A stretch of DNA of 64,000 bases. Origin: Annulohypoxylon bovei var. microspora. Lineage: Eukaryota > Ascomycota > Sordariomycetes > Xylariales > Hypoxylaceae. Position 1 is the first letter of the stretch. Each line of letters starts with the position of its first letter. The notes below the pieces were generated by a model. It was not told the DNA's origin. It saw only the letters and a list, made by a program, of their open reading frames with translations, and did not search any database. Shown here in pieces: positions 24,517 through 35,253 of the stretch. The DNA lies in contig MU405226.1 of assembly GCA_022836615.1 (NCBI GenBank), forward strand, positions 1 to 64,000, in the 5' to 3' direction. The position numbers were made by a program, and so were the translations under genes.

Positions 24517-25751
24517 ATGTCAACTACTGCTGGGTATGAGACTAAATACTTCGGATTCTAAAGCTTCGAAAGCTAATCCGAGAGCTGTAGGGCCTTCGTG
24601 GCGGGCGGTATAGCCGCTTGCGGTGCCGTCACAGCTACACATCCATTCGAAACGGTTAAGATTCGGTACGCAGACCACTCTCGTTTACATAAAGAGTTCT
24701 CATACAGACAATTAGCTAGCTATGGCTATGGCTATGTCTACAGCGTCTAGGAATATACCCTCCATCGTGACGAGATATAGATATATATGGGACTCGGCTG
24801 ACGTGATGTCTTTTCGGCACACCGCAGAATGCAGCTTCAAGGCGAGCTCCAAAATAAGGGCCACCAACCGCACCACTACCGCGGGCCCTTCCACGGTGTC
24901 AACGTCATCGTGCGGAACGAAGGGCTCAAGGGCATCTACCGGGGTATCGGGTGCGCGTACGTCTACCAAGTGCTGCTCAACGGGTGCCGGCTCGGCTTCT
25001 ACGAGCCGATGCGCAACGGGCTGGCGACGCTGCTGCTGCGCGATGGCGCCAAGCAAAACCTCGGCATCAACATGCTCTGCGGCGCCTCCTCCGGCATCAT
25101 CGGCGCCGCCGCCGGCAGCCCCTTCTTCCTCGTCAAGACCCGCCTACAAAGCTTCTCGCCCTTCCTGCCCGTCGGCACCCAGCACAACTACAAGAACGCG
25201 ATCGACGGCCTCGGCCAGATCTACCGCGCCGAGGGATTCAGGGGCTTGTATAGGGGTGTGGGCGCTGCGATGATAAGGACCGGGTTCGGTAGCTCTGTAC
25301 AGCTGCCGACGTACTTCTTCGCGAAGAGGAGGCTCGTCAGACATCTGGGCATGGAGGAGGGCGCGCCGCTGCACTTGGCTAGTAGTACGGTGTCCGGGTT
25401 TGTCGTGTGCTGCTTTATGCACCCACCTGGTAAGTTCATTTCTTCCCGCCTTGAATCCTAGTCCACTCAATCGACCTGTTGGTCCGTGGGTTGCGGAGAG
25501 AGGCTAATCAACAAATCACAGACACGATCATGTCGCGGCTATATAACCAGAATGGCAACCTGTATAAGGGTGTCTTCGACTGCCTAGGCAAGACGATCCG
25601 GACCGAGGGCTTCCTGGCGATTTATAAGGGCTTCTTGCCCCACCTGGCCCGTATATTACCGCATACCATCCTCACTTTGAGTCTGGCAGAGCAGACGAAT
25701 AAACTGGTGCGGAAGATCGAACAAAAGATATTACCCACCTCGGCTCTATAG
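24517..25751 (+). CDS. oac1: Mitochondrial oxaloacetate/sulfate carrier, Oac1-type
   Basis: A mitochondrial carrier family protein of the inner membrane; the yeast orthologue exchanges oxaloacetate, sulfate and isopropylmalate. Exons: 24517-24533 (17 nt), 24591-24665, 24828-25429, 25522-25751, giving 307 aa. The three carrier repeats have signatures HPFETVKIR, SPFFLVKTRLQ and HPPDTIMSRLYNQ; the last two are Oac1-like. Six membrane helices are expected. The big exon has an abrupt composition shift: about 24850-25230 is very GC-rich (codons ending in C/G), while the first exons and the last exon are not. That shift is within one continuous conserved protein, so it is not a gene boundary. Confidence 0.92.
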
Positions 25752-26260
25752 GCAAGGCTTGATCAAACTATACTTGGGAAAAAGCGAGGGTGTATGCGAG
25801 TGTACAGCAGGGAATAAAAACATATGAAATTCTTAGAATTCCTAGAGCAAGCAGCTTTTACCAAGAGCCAGCTCGTAGATCAGATCGTGCTGGTCCGAGG
25901 ATAGGGAGGTATTATCCAAGATGGAGACACGATCTTCGATGAGATATACACATGTTTATACGACGATTCGAGTATCGGCTGATATCCCGATTTAGTTATA
26001 GAAGGAGCACAAATTAGATGGATACTCGGACACTTCACGGTACTATACTAGGGCAAACTAGCTTTAGACACGGGTTCGGGAGACCACGTAACGACCGGTA
26101 CGGGAGTAAGGGGGTACCTAGGTTCGGCGTGCGCTTAAAAGGAGGGAGGCGACAATTACAAAAATTTACTCGTTTAAAAACTTTTGATCGTGATCACTTC
26201 GTATCGTCGAGTGCTATGCCATGATATGCTAGTAATAGGCGGCAAGGGGTCAGTAAAAGA
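25752..26260. other. Convergent intergenic spacer OAC1/CTU2
   Basis: About 500 bp holding the 3' UTRs of two convergent genes. No additional gene is visible. Confidence 0.5.
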
Positions 26261-27682
26261 CTACCCATGTATTGACCTCTCGCACCCGTAACACAGCCTC
26301 GGCTTCCCCCGGCCGTCCTCCGTCTCGCCGGCGGCGCCGGAGCCGGAGCCGATCTCGCCCCTCCAGCGCTCGTCCCCTTGCTCGTCGATTCCGGCGGCGC
26401 AGAGGCCGCAGGTGGCTTCCTCATTTCTTCCACTACTTCCATTGCTATGATCGTTACCATTACTATCCGCCCCGTGGTCGTGATCGTGGCCGCCGGGCCG
26501 CCGCGAAAGCTTCCCCGTCGTGCGCACTACGTTAGCGACTACGGACGGGTAGCTCTCCTCGACGGTGCTGAAGTATCGCGATAGCACGTCGTCGATGCTG
26601 AGGTCCCGGTGCGAAACTACGGCGCCGTTGGAGTTGGTGGTTTCGGAGGATGGAAGGAGCGGCGTTAGGGGCGGCGTGGTGTAAGACAGGTAGGTTAGGA
26701 GTTCCTTGCGGAAGAGCTCTCGGAGGGGGCTGTAGATTGGTAGCGTTGTGGGAGTGGGGGTAGAGGGATCGGATTCAGTGCCGTTGCTGTTGGTATCAGT
26801 ATCGACACTAGCAGCGTTATTTACGTCTAGCCGAGCAGGCACCGGTACCAAGCCGTCGTTCACAAGGTACGGCAGCGAGAAACCCCGGCCCTTGGCCGTC
26901 TCCGACAACGTTAGCTCGGCTAGCGACGTCGTGCTGTGGCCTAATAACAGGGCGTCGCAGCCGCGCCGCGCTGCGGTCGCGACGAGGATGTGGCGCACTA
27001 GCAGGCGTCGGACGTCCGCGCGGGAGGTTGGCGATGGTAGGAGAGATAGGATGGAGGATAGCTGGTGCGCGGGCGGGAGTGGGGTGTTGGGGTTAGGGCT
27101 GGGGGATGGGGAGGGGAGCGCGGCCCAGTCTACGGATTGGAGAGCGAGCGCAGAGCTCAGGGGTACGGAGAGCAGGTCCGCGTCGGGGAAGCGCGCGCGG
27201 TAGGCGGCGAGGTAGGGTTCCTCCGCCTCGACCGACGAGGATCCGAGTAGAGTGTCGTCGACGACATGCACGGCAACGTACTCGAACCGCGCGGTCTTCT
27301 GGCCCCGCGCCTGCTGCTGCCGCACGTTCTCCGTCAGCACGTGGAGCAGGGCTGTGGACGAGGGCCCGCACGAGAGCCCGACGAGGTACCGCTGCCGCTG
27401 CCTCTGGCCCCGGGGTCCGCTGCCGCTGCGGGGCGCGGAGGTCTCCCGCTGCAGCGCCTCGAGCCGCTTGATGGCTTTGCTGGAGACGTAGTATGCGAAG
27501 CAGGCTCTATGTGGATGGTTAACCTCTCATAGTTCATATAGATAGGAAGTGGTTTATAGTATATTTACGCACTTGCATACTCTCTCGGCAACCCGTAGGT
27601 CTATAGTGCCTTCTTGCTCCTTGCACCGGTTGCACGGCCGGGAAATCCCGGTCGCGTCCGGAGGTGCTGCCGTTGTCGTCAT
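26261..27682 (-). CDS. ncs2: Cytoplasmic tRNA 2-thiolation protein 2 (Ncs2/Ctu2)
   Basis: Partner of Ncs6/Ctu1 in the Urm1-dependent 2-thiolation of wobble uridine (mcm5s2U34) in cytosolic tRNAs. Exons on the minus strand: 27682-27573 and 27506-26261, giving 451 aa. Seen: an N-terminal CNRCKEQEGTIDLRVAERVC, the ATP-pyrophosphatase-like core (RYLVGLSCGPSSTALLHVL, a degenerate version of the SGGxDS loop as in other Ncs2 proteins), CDALLLGHSTTSLAELTLSE, YSPLRELFRKELLTYL, and C-terminal CGLC and CYGC pairs that complete zinc-type ligands. The gene is GC-rich with Ser/Thr/Pro/Asn low-complexity insertions near residues 230-320. Long antisense frames here are artefacts of that composition. Confidence 0.92.
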
Positions 27683-28049
27683 CGGGATGTGTCTATGTCT
27701 ACAACCTCCGATAAGGATTTTCTATATTTGAGATGGAGTATAGTCGGATTTAAATGTAGCTGCTTGTCAGGTAAGAAAGGGGTATATTTGTATCAATAAA
27801 CTTAAGTATTTGTAATTGTTAAGTTAAAAGTTAAGCTTGAGTCATTGAGAATTCTTTCTTTGGGGATCACGTGGGCCGAATTTTCTTCCCCCTTATACTT
27901 GATTGATTCCGCCCTGAGAACTTTATAATTCAACATCGATTATCCACTTAACTAATCAACATTGGATTCCACGAGTTTTGGTTAACTCATGGCTGAAAGT
28001 CTAATATAGCAATCGGGTTTCGTTGCTTGTTAAAAAGCTTAATGGTAGT
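27683..28049. other. Spacer upstream of CTU2
   Basis: AT-rich promoter of CTU2 and 3' flank of the next minus-strand gene. No further gene is seen. Confidence 0.5.
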
Positions 28050-29303
28050 TTATCCAGCTCTACTAAACAGACAAGCAAGATCGCCTTCTTCAAACCAACG
28101 ACGGTCTTTTTTCCATGCATGAACTATGATCTCTTTTCCGACGCGTGCGCAATTCTCTACCTGCTCTTGTGTGCCCCAGCCTCGAACCGACGTCCCAAAA
28201 CTGATGAGGTGAGCTCCGGCTTGGATTGCGGTGCGGAAAGCGAAGTCTTCGCTCACCGCGCCGTAGCCGCCCACAAACCCTTGGATAATCCATAGGCCGG
28301 CTACGATGTCCTTGTATAGCTTCAGTTCGTATAACTCGGCGATCATCTGACCTAAATCCAGGTTCAGCTTTCCTAGCTGAGCCATCTCCCAATCGATGAC
28401 GAACATCGGTACGTCCACACCCTCCTTGATTGGGGTCTGGGGCAACAAAATGCTGGCAGTTCCATTAGCGCAAAGTTTCGTAAGACAGAGAGTTAGGATA
28501 CTTACTTTCCTGACCAAAAATCACCATGGATCACTTGGAGCTGGCTCTCGTCGTTCAGTTCTGCAGCAGCCATGTCTTTTACCTCTTTAAAGACATCTTC
28601 GGCGTCGCCAAGAATGGACGGGAACTGCTTGACCCTGTCCAGCAACCATGAAAAATTAATGATATGCTTCAACCGCTGTAACTCTTTATTCCCGGCAACT
28701 ACGCTTCGTAGTTCTGTCTGTTGCGCAGCCCAGTCATGAAAGCCTCGAAGCCATCTTCCCAAGGCCTTTCCAAGTTGAAGTGTTTGATGTTTCGTTGCCT
28801 CTGAATTAGAATCGACATAAGTCTTGAGCGCATAGTTCTTTAAATTGATACCATTATGTAGATATTCCTGGATCTGACTGTTGCTTGTCTCGTCAAAATG
28901 AGAAAACTTGGGTGTCCTAATAGTAAAATTGTAAAGGTCGCTTTTGTCCGCCTTGCTAACGATGGGGAAGTCCGATAACGCCTTCAAACATCCTACCTCA
29001 ACGTGCTGAGAAAAGTTAGTATCTGACCACTACAAAGCCATGTCACTTAAGCTTCTTGTAATAGGTCTTTCATACACAGCGAGATAGGGTCAACTTGAAG
29101 CTCGGAGAGTTCGCACTGTAGCCCTCGGAATGCTTAACGAGGACGTCTGTTGTCCCATCCTTGAGTGGCTGGGTTAGAGTTGCTCGATATATGAAATTGG
29201 CAGTACCCCCTGACAGAGCTTCTAAGGAAGATGCTTCGTAGGGTGTTCCTTTGAGGGTTTTGAGAACACTGGCAGTGATCTCCTCGCGGCTTATTGAAGC
29301 CAT
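28050..29303 (-). CDS. APH-fold kinase-like phosphotransferase
   Basis: Aminoglycoside phosphotransferase/choline kinase-like fold protein. Exons on the minus strand: 29303-29076, 29005-28506, 28452-28050, giving 376 aa. Seen: an N-lobe LSGGTANFIYRATL with the glycine-rich loop and DVLVKHSEGY carrying the ATP-binding Lys, the catalytic loop LQVIHGDFWSGNILL (Brenner-type HGD...N) and the metal-binding VIDWEMAQLGKLNLDLGQMI. All key catalytic residues are present, so an active small-molecule kinase is likely. Closest in layout to fungal methylthioribose-kinase/APH-family proteins of unknown substrate; a specific substrate cannot be named. Confidence 0.85.
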
Positions 29304-31399
29304 TTTCGAGTTTTGGTACTGCCCTTACAATGTGGATATCTTTAACGCCAGTTTAAGCATGCTGTAAAAAGAGGCTAAAGATAGGCTGGATTGGAGACTA
29401 AGACAAGTTGCTGGATTGCACCCCGAAGCATCACTTATGAGAACACCTGCAATGGACTTTATATAAACCTCGAGAAACGTGTATACTATTAGTCTTCGCT
29501 CTGTTTGAATTCCATCTGGGCAAACAATCGAACGAGAAGCTGATGGTTATGTTCAGCTGAAGCTTGTACTAGTTTAAGTTGCATCGGCCAGTGACTCAAC
29601 GATAATGTAAAAAAAAGAAAAAAAAGAAAAAAAAGAGGAATTTGGGTAGGGTAACACAATCTATGTATATTTGATGATGTACATACAACGAATGCACGTC
29701 GCCCTCTCCAACCAATACTCATTCTTACCCAGAATCTTTATTTCTTATGTTGATAAAAATTACGAACCTCATAGTGAGGAAATTGAAGATGAAGATGAAT
29801 ATACCCACATGTGCAGTTAGAAAAGGTTATTAGGTACCTAAGTACCTATAATTGCAATCACCGCGAAAATGGTAATACTACATGCAGTGTGACACAGCAT
29901 GTACATATGTAGTTGGGGAATTATTTGCGATTGGGAAAGGAGCTCTGGCCAATTAAACACAAGATAGGGGCTAGCTGGTCGGTACCTCAAACGCCTAATC
30001 GTTTCGTTTCCTCCGCGTTACATCATTCCCCCCTTTTTCATTGGATCGTTTCGTTTGAGTCCTACCTGTAGGGGCCAATTGTCGGGTTACTCCACGAACG
30101 AATCGCGACAATCTACAGGAGTTCACGACAAGATATAGCAATTTATGATGCGATAGCCACGAGTGAAATATACCGAACCCCGTTAATGGATTGGCTGCTC
30201 CCGCGCTATAGGACAGGGGTGCAGCTGATGGTAGGCAAGGGATTTTCGTGTTTCTATGAAGATACCTCAGTACATAGCTGCTAGGCTAGGATTAGAATGA
30301 GCTCAAATGGCAAGCTCGAATCTGGAAAAGGAAATGCATAGACTCCTGAATCTTCTCTTTTCTTCGGAAGGGGCGCTCAAATGTTTCTCATAAAGTGTTT
30401 CTTCCGTTTATTCTCTTTCTACTAATTTAATTTACTCTAAGTTTTTGGACCTCGAGTGCCATCGTTGTCGCCTTCATGGTTTGAGTCCCTCGCACGAACA
30501 CGGCTTGTCAAGTGCCAAAAATAAAGAAGCTGTGCTTCTCTCTATTCAACATTCGTTCCAACTGCCTAGGTGCTGTTCCGCATTGACTGCATTGGCGACT
30601 GAGTTGCTGAGTTGCTTTCTATCACAGCCTTTTGCGCCTTTTCTGCCTTCTTTCTGCCTATCTTACCACATACATAAATATAATTCGCTTCGAGTGGTTA
30701 CTTCTCCCGCTCTACGCGCCACCGTCCGCCACTGACCTGCAGCTTAACCCTCTCACAAATTCGTATCTCGCGCCGTACTACGCTACCTACCTACCTACCT
30801 AAGAGGACAAACACCTAGGGTTTCTTATATGAAGAATACTCCTCCTCGTGGAATACACCGTATCGCTTTGAATATAGCGGTAATTGGTTTACGGTTCAAT
30901 CTTCAAGCGGTATTGTCGTCGTGAGACATTGGTGATTCCTTGAGTCACTTGATATCATCATCGGCATAATAATATCCATCGAGGCTTTTACGATCTTGGA
31001 AAAGATTGCTTTAGGAAATTGAAGATCGAGGTCAGGATATAAGTGTATCGATCAAGAATCGTATTAAACCTGGGCACTACCATTCCCGGACATCGTCAGA
31101 CATTCCTATTGGACTAGGCCGTGGACTCTCCGTCATTCAGAGCCTCCTGACACAACTCGCGTTTCGGCGTGTCGATTTGCTCGAACAAAGCTCCAGGGCT
31201 AGACTTAATTAGGTCGTGCTCAAATTGTTCGATCAGGACGTCAGGCGACATTGTGTTTCCATCAGGCTACGTTCCAAAATACTACTCGCTCTTGTCCACC
31301 TCCCCCGGCGAGCCAGAGTATTCCGCAACAGTTCGCATCGAGATATTGCCAATTCGATACATTAGTCGACGACTATCGCGAAAGACTTTCTCGCTAGGA
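29304..31399. other. Intergenic region
   Basis: No supported gene. It holds a purine-rich tract of aaaaaaaag units at about 29607-29637 and tacctaag/cctacctacc strings near 29832 and 30783. The frame used by the next gene remains open upstream to about 31169 but without an ATG. Confidence 0.45.
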
Positions 31400-32194
31400 A
31401 TGGCGCATGGGCGACAAAGACCGAGACGGCGACTACTGAGATGTATGTCACTGTTGACCATAAGCTCGACATCCTCAGCACTTAACCTGTCCCAATTTCA
31501 AGTCATCACGTCAAACCAAATACCGAAAAGTTGCATTAAGGCCTACCAAAGCGATATAGAAGGTTGTACGAGGAGTGATTTTACAGATGGAAGGCAATGC
31601 TCGTCCAGCTGTGTGCAAGGACTCGAGCAGGTGCAAAATGCTATAGATCAAGCTTGCGGAGATCTTAATGTCAGTGCAAAATCGTTGCTTGGGATCGTGT
31701 TATCGGGTGGATTGGTCGATACCCTCTGTCCCGGGTTCGATACCACGACAGTAACCAAGACCGTACAACCTTCCTCTACAATTGCAGGGTTCTCCACGAT
31801 AAAGCCAGCGCCAACTGTTACGTCGGTCGACTCCAGCAAGGCTTCGTCCACAACATCACAGAAAACCACACCTACGAGCGACTCATCAACGGTAATACAA
31901 TCGACAACCAGTCAACAAACCTCACCAACATCAACCACGTCCGAAACTAGCAGTAATTCGTCGCCGTCATCCGTCGATGCCACGTCGACACAGGATACGG
32001 CACAATCCACCGTGACGAGCGCAGCACAATCGGCGTCGTCGGATGATTCGGGGGATGATGACCCGACACCTTTTGTCGGCGGTAGCCCATTCGATCCCGC
32101 GCCTGTCGAGAGTTTGGGCACGGCCCTGCGTCCGGGATTTTGCACAGAAGCCTTGACGGCCGTAATATTTATGGCCATGTTTATGTTGCGGTAG
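31400..32194 (+). CDS. Probable GPI-anchored Ser/Thr-rich protein with six-cysteine domain
   Basis: Single exon, 264 aa from the first in-frame ATG. The N terminus has a basic stretch (RQRPRRRLLR) then LLTISSTSSALN, compatible with a signal peptide. Residues about 45-115 form a compact domain with six cysteines (PKSCIKAY, EGC, QCSSSCVQGLEQVQNAIDQA, DTLCPGF), likely three disulfides. A long Ser/Thr-rich stalk of about 110 residues follows, then an acidic patch (DDSGDDD) and a hydrophobic C-terminal end (ALTAVIFMAMFMLR) that looks like a GPI-attachment signal. Such proteins sit in the cell wall or on the membrane. A second start at 31445 would shorten the basic N terminus. The family is recognised only by layout; function is unknown. 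Confidence 0.7.
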   Translation: MAHGRQRPRRRLLRCMSLLTISSTSSALNLSQFQVITSNQIPKSCIKAYQSDIEGCTRSDFTDGRQCSSSCVQGLEQVQNAIDQACGDLNVSAKSLLGIVLSGGLVDTLCPGFDTTTVTKTVQPSSTIAGFSTIKPAPTVTSVDSSKASSTTSQKTTPTSDSSTVIQSTTSQQTSPTSTTSETSSNSSPSSVDATSTQDTAQSTVTSAAQSASSDDSGDDDPTPFVGGSPFDPAPVESLGTALRPGFCTEALTAVIFMAMFMLR

Positions 32195-33096
32195 TAGCCG
32201 CATCCCCTTACCAATGTCGAGGATGTATACCCGACTATGTACGAATAGTAGTAATGTCTAAAAAGGAGGGAAGCGATGGATACCAACTGATACCCTGCAC
32301 GATGCTGCGCGATGGATTTAGAAGAAGCGTTGCGCGAAGCGAACGGAGAGACTGAAAACTTTGTTTTCATATGGAATGTATTGAGACTCACGTCGAAGTT
32401 GAGTGAGATTCACCTTGTTAGAATAGATCCATGGAAACCAAACCAGAAAGGCCTATGTATGAGATCGAGCCTCGTAACTTTGTACACTAGTAACTCGAAA
32501 TTCAACAGCTAGAAACGAGAAATGCCATGAGAACCTTGAAATATTTGAGTGGGGTACTTTCCTAAAGAGAATTAAGTATGCTTTATGAGGTCAGCGGGGA
32601 TTTGCCAATTTGCCTAAACCGTTATTAGCTAGGGCGTACCGATGTAGCCTGCCAAGGTATGCAAGAGCCTCCTTAAACCGGAGTGCCGAGGTAGGAGAGA
32701 CCAGAGAGACTTTCAGGTTCAATGCGCTTAATTAATATTTAATTTCAACGGCGCCGACGTTCTTCGACATACGTCGCATCATTGACGAACAACCGTCATA
32801 GCAATCGTACTTACGGCAGAGTCTTTTTCTTTTCTGCTTTCATTGTCGTTGTTGTATCTGAAGCGTTTCGTGCTTTGTTTTATTGGTGTTCGAATCGCTA
32901 TCGTTGTACTAGCTGAGCTGCAGTGTCTTGCAGCAATCTGTCGAAATCGACCCCCTTTTATCGATAGTAGAGCAGTTGTGGCTTTGCTTCACTTCGCGCA
33001 ATCCCACCCGATTTACCTAGCATAGCATCTAAGCTATCGCCCCCCTATACGTGAATCGACAGAACAAGAATCTCAAAGCCAAACACAACCACAACC
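32195..33096. other. Intergenic region upstream of PEX11
   Basis: 3' flank of the Ser/Thr-rich gene and promoter of PEX11. No other gene is supported. Confidence 0.5.
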
Positions 33097-34074
33097 ATGA
33101 GCACCGCCGAACTCGCCACCGCGGACCTGCCGTCCGGCGACCCAATCCCGTCGTCGGCGCCGCCCGCGGCGTCACCCAAGCCCTTCCCGATCCGCGACCT
33201 CATCGCGGCGGCGCCGTCCAACGCGGACGCCTTCCTCGCGCACCTGCAGCGCTGCCTGCAGACGCCGTCCGGCATCGACACGACCCTCCTGCTCGTGTGC
33301 TACGCCGCGCGCCTCGGCGCCTCCGGCCTCGAGGCCCTGACCCGCCCCGCCATCCGCCGCTCCGCCAACCAGCTGCTCGCCATCGCCGCCACCCTGCCCC
33401 CCTCCGCGACGCTCGTCTTCAGCGCCAAGGTCCTGCCCGGCGGCGGCGTCGCCGTCATCCTCGAGCTCGCGAAGCGGATGAGGGCCCTGAGCGCCATGCT
33501 GAGCGACGCCAGGACCTTCCTGCGCCTGTGGGGCCTCCTGAACATGTACTTCTGGGCGCGCCGGCTGATCCTGAGCCGGAAGGCGGCGGCGGCGGCGGCG
33601 GGCGAGAAGGACGAGGGCCAGAAGGAAGACCGGGTCGAGCGGACCATCTCGTGGGTCCAGCTCTCGACGTGCGTCATCTTCCAGGCGCTCGAGAACGGCG
33701 CGTACCTGTCGTCGAAGGGCGTGCTGGGGTGGGCGCCGGCGACGCAGCGGCGGGCCGGGCTGTGGAGCGCGCGCTTCTGGGCCGCGTTCGTGGGCGTCGA
33801 GGTCGGCCGCCTGTTCTACGAGAGCCACCGCCGCGGCCTCCGCACCCGCGACGAGAAGTTCGCCGGCGGCAAGACCGCCGCGCAGGTCCAGAGGGACGAG
33901 ATCGAGTGGGGCGAGGCCTGGAAGAAGAGCGTCGCGCGCAATTTGGCATGGGCCCCGCTTACCGTCCACTGGAGCCTCGAGCAGGGTTTGCTGGGCGAGA
34001 TGGCGGTCGGTGCGCTGGCGAGCATTCCGGGGGTCATTCAGATGAGGGACTTGTGGAGGAGGACGGCGGAGTAG
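33097..34074 (+). CDS. pex11: Peroxisomal biogenesis factor 11 family protein
   Basis: Pex11-family membrane proteins elongate and divide peroxisomes. Single exon, 325 aa. Seen: an N-terminal amphipathic region (DAFLAHLQRCLQTPSGIDTT LLL...), LELAKRMRALSAMLSDARTF then LRLWGLLNMYFWARRLIL typical of the Pex11 fold, a charged linker (GEKDEGQKEDRVERTISWVQ) and a C-terminal helix (LTVHWSLEQGLLGEMAVGAL ASIPG). Its length and divergence suit the filamentous Pex11B/C subtypes more than yeast Pex11. The gene is extremely GC-rich at third positions, unlike the AT-rich DNA on both sides, and gives long false frames in several other phases (33051-34133 plus, 33172-34290 minus). Confidence 0.85.
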   Translation: MSTAELATADLPSGDPIPSSAPPAASPKPFPIRDLIAAAPSNADAFLAHLQRCLQTPSGIDTTLLLVCYAARLGASGLEALTRPAIRRSANQLLAIAATLPPSATLVFSAKVLPGGGVAVILELAKRMRALSAMLSDARTFLRLWGLLNMYFWARRLILSRKAAAAAAGEKDEGQKEDRVERTISWVQLSTCVIFQALENGAYLSSKGVLGWAPATQRRAGLWSARFWAAFVGVEVGRLFYESHRRGLRTRDEKFAGGKTAAQVQRDEIEWGEAWKKSVARNLAWAPLTVHWSLEQGLLGEMAVGALASIPGVIQMRDLWRRTAE

Positions 34075-35253
34075 GCTGGGGTTATGGGAGGGGCCGGTTA
34101 GGGGGGAGTAGGTGGCTGACTTATGCTGACTAGTCTGGTGGCGATGTATGTTTAAGAGGTTTGAAGGGGAAGACGCCTTGGCTGGCTCCTTAATGCTTGA
34201 AGTCCTGATGAGATCATCTGACTTCGTGGGATGTGGCGGTGGTATATGTCTAGGCATATGCATATGAAAAATGGGGGAGACCTTAAGCATGTTAGAGTTT
34301 AATGGACTTTCATCTCGATACCGAGTTGTGAGGGTTTCATAGCGTGTATAGATCTAGCATACTAGGATGGGAAGACGAATAACATCTTTCTAGTCGTTTC
34401 CTTACATTGTTACTATATCTCCTGTTTTGTTATAACCAGTTTACTGTACCTTGCTCTCGTGTTCGATGTGAATGGTATTGATCTACTATTCCGCCTCCCT
34501 TCCCACTTTTCCTTGAATAGGGCTCCGGTCTCCCGAATAGTGAAGTTTCCTAACTCGGCTTATTGATGATTGTCTAACGCATGCGAAGGCAATCAAGTTC
34601 GGGAAAAGAAATTGGACTATGTTCAAGCACATTGTAAACTAAAGTACTGGGCATAACAAATGCACTCTGCATCTGCAGAGTTAGTGTTGGTCTTGGGTTG
34701 TTTGTTGAGGAGTAGCAAGTGGCAATATACCATAGGAAACTAATTACAACAATTCTATTATTGTACATATTATTCTATAGATTGTATTTGTATTCATCGA
34801 AGACCCTAATACAATGTTCTTATATGGCTAAAGCGTCACGGATATCGGAGGAATAATAATTAGAAACGTTGAGGCACGACAGCCTCGGGGGTCGAGCCTC
34901 AGAAGCCTTAGTTTCATATAACAACCTGATGTGGTGGTATAAATTTAGTAGGTTGATATTTGCCACAATCAACAACATTATTTACTGGAAGTGCTATATA
35001 GGGGTAGCGATGGATTGTTTGAGTGTTTCCACGTAAAACACACACTCCAATTTTAGACAATAGTTGATATGGCAATATCCAGCTTGCTTCCTCGTTTCTA
35101 AGCGTTTGTTTCCTTAGCAGTGTCCGAGCAACACACATACATCACGCTTCACTCCCATACTTAAGTCCCTTCACTAACTGGTAGGGTGCTTTCCTTTCTT
35201 CACCACCTTTCTATTCATTAATACCATTTAGAAAACATTAATTGTTTCGCAAC
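34075..35253. other. Intergenic region
   Basis: About 1.2 kb of mostly AT-rich DNA between PEX11 and the NLR gene. No gene is supported; short frames at 34574-34768 and 34914-35138 have no recognisable feature. Confidence 0.5.

Noticed and set aside
26748..27471. Open frames antisense to CTU2
   Set aside because: Low-complexity products caused by extreme GC content; the minus-strand frame encodes conserved CTU2 motifs.
33172..34290. Minus-strand 372-codon open frame, and a 360-codon plus-strand frame at 33051-34133, over PEX11
   Set aside because: Both are shadows of a GC-rich gene; their translations are Arg/Ala/Pro-rich without domains, whereas the PEX11 frame has recognisable family motifs.
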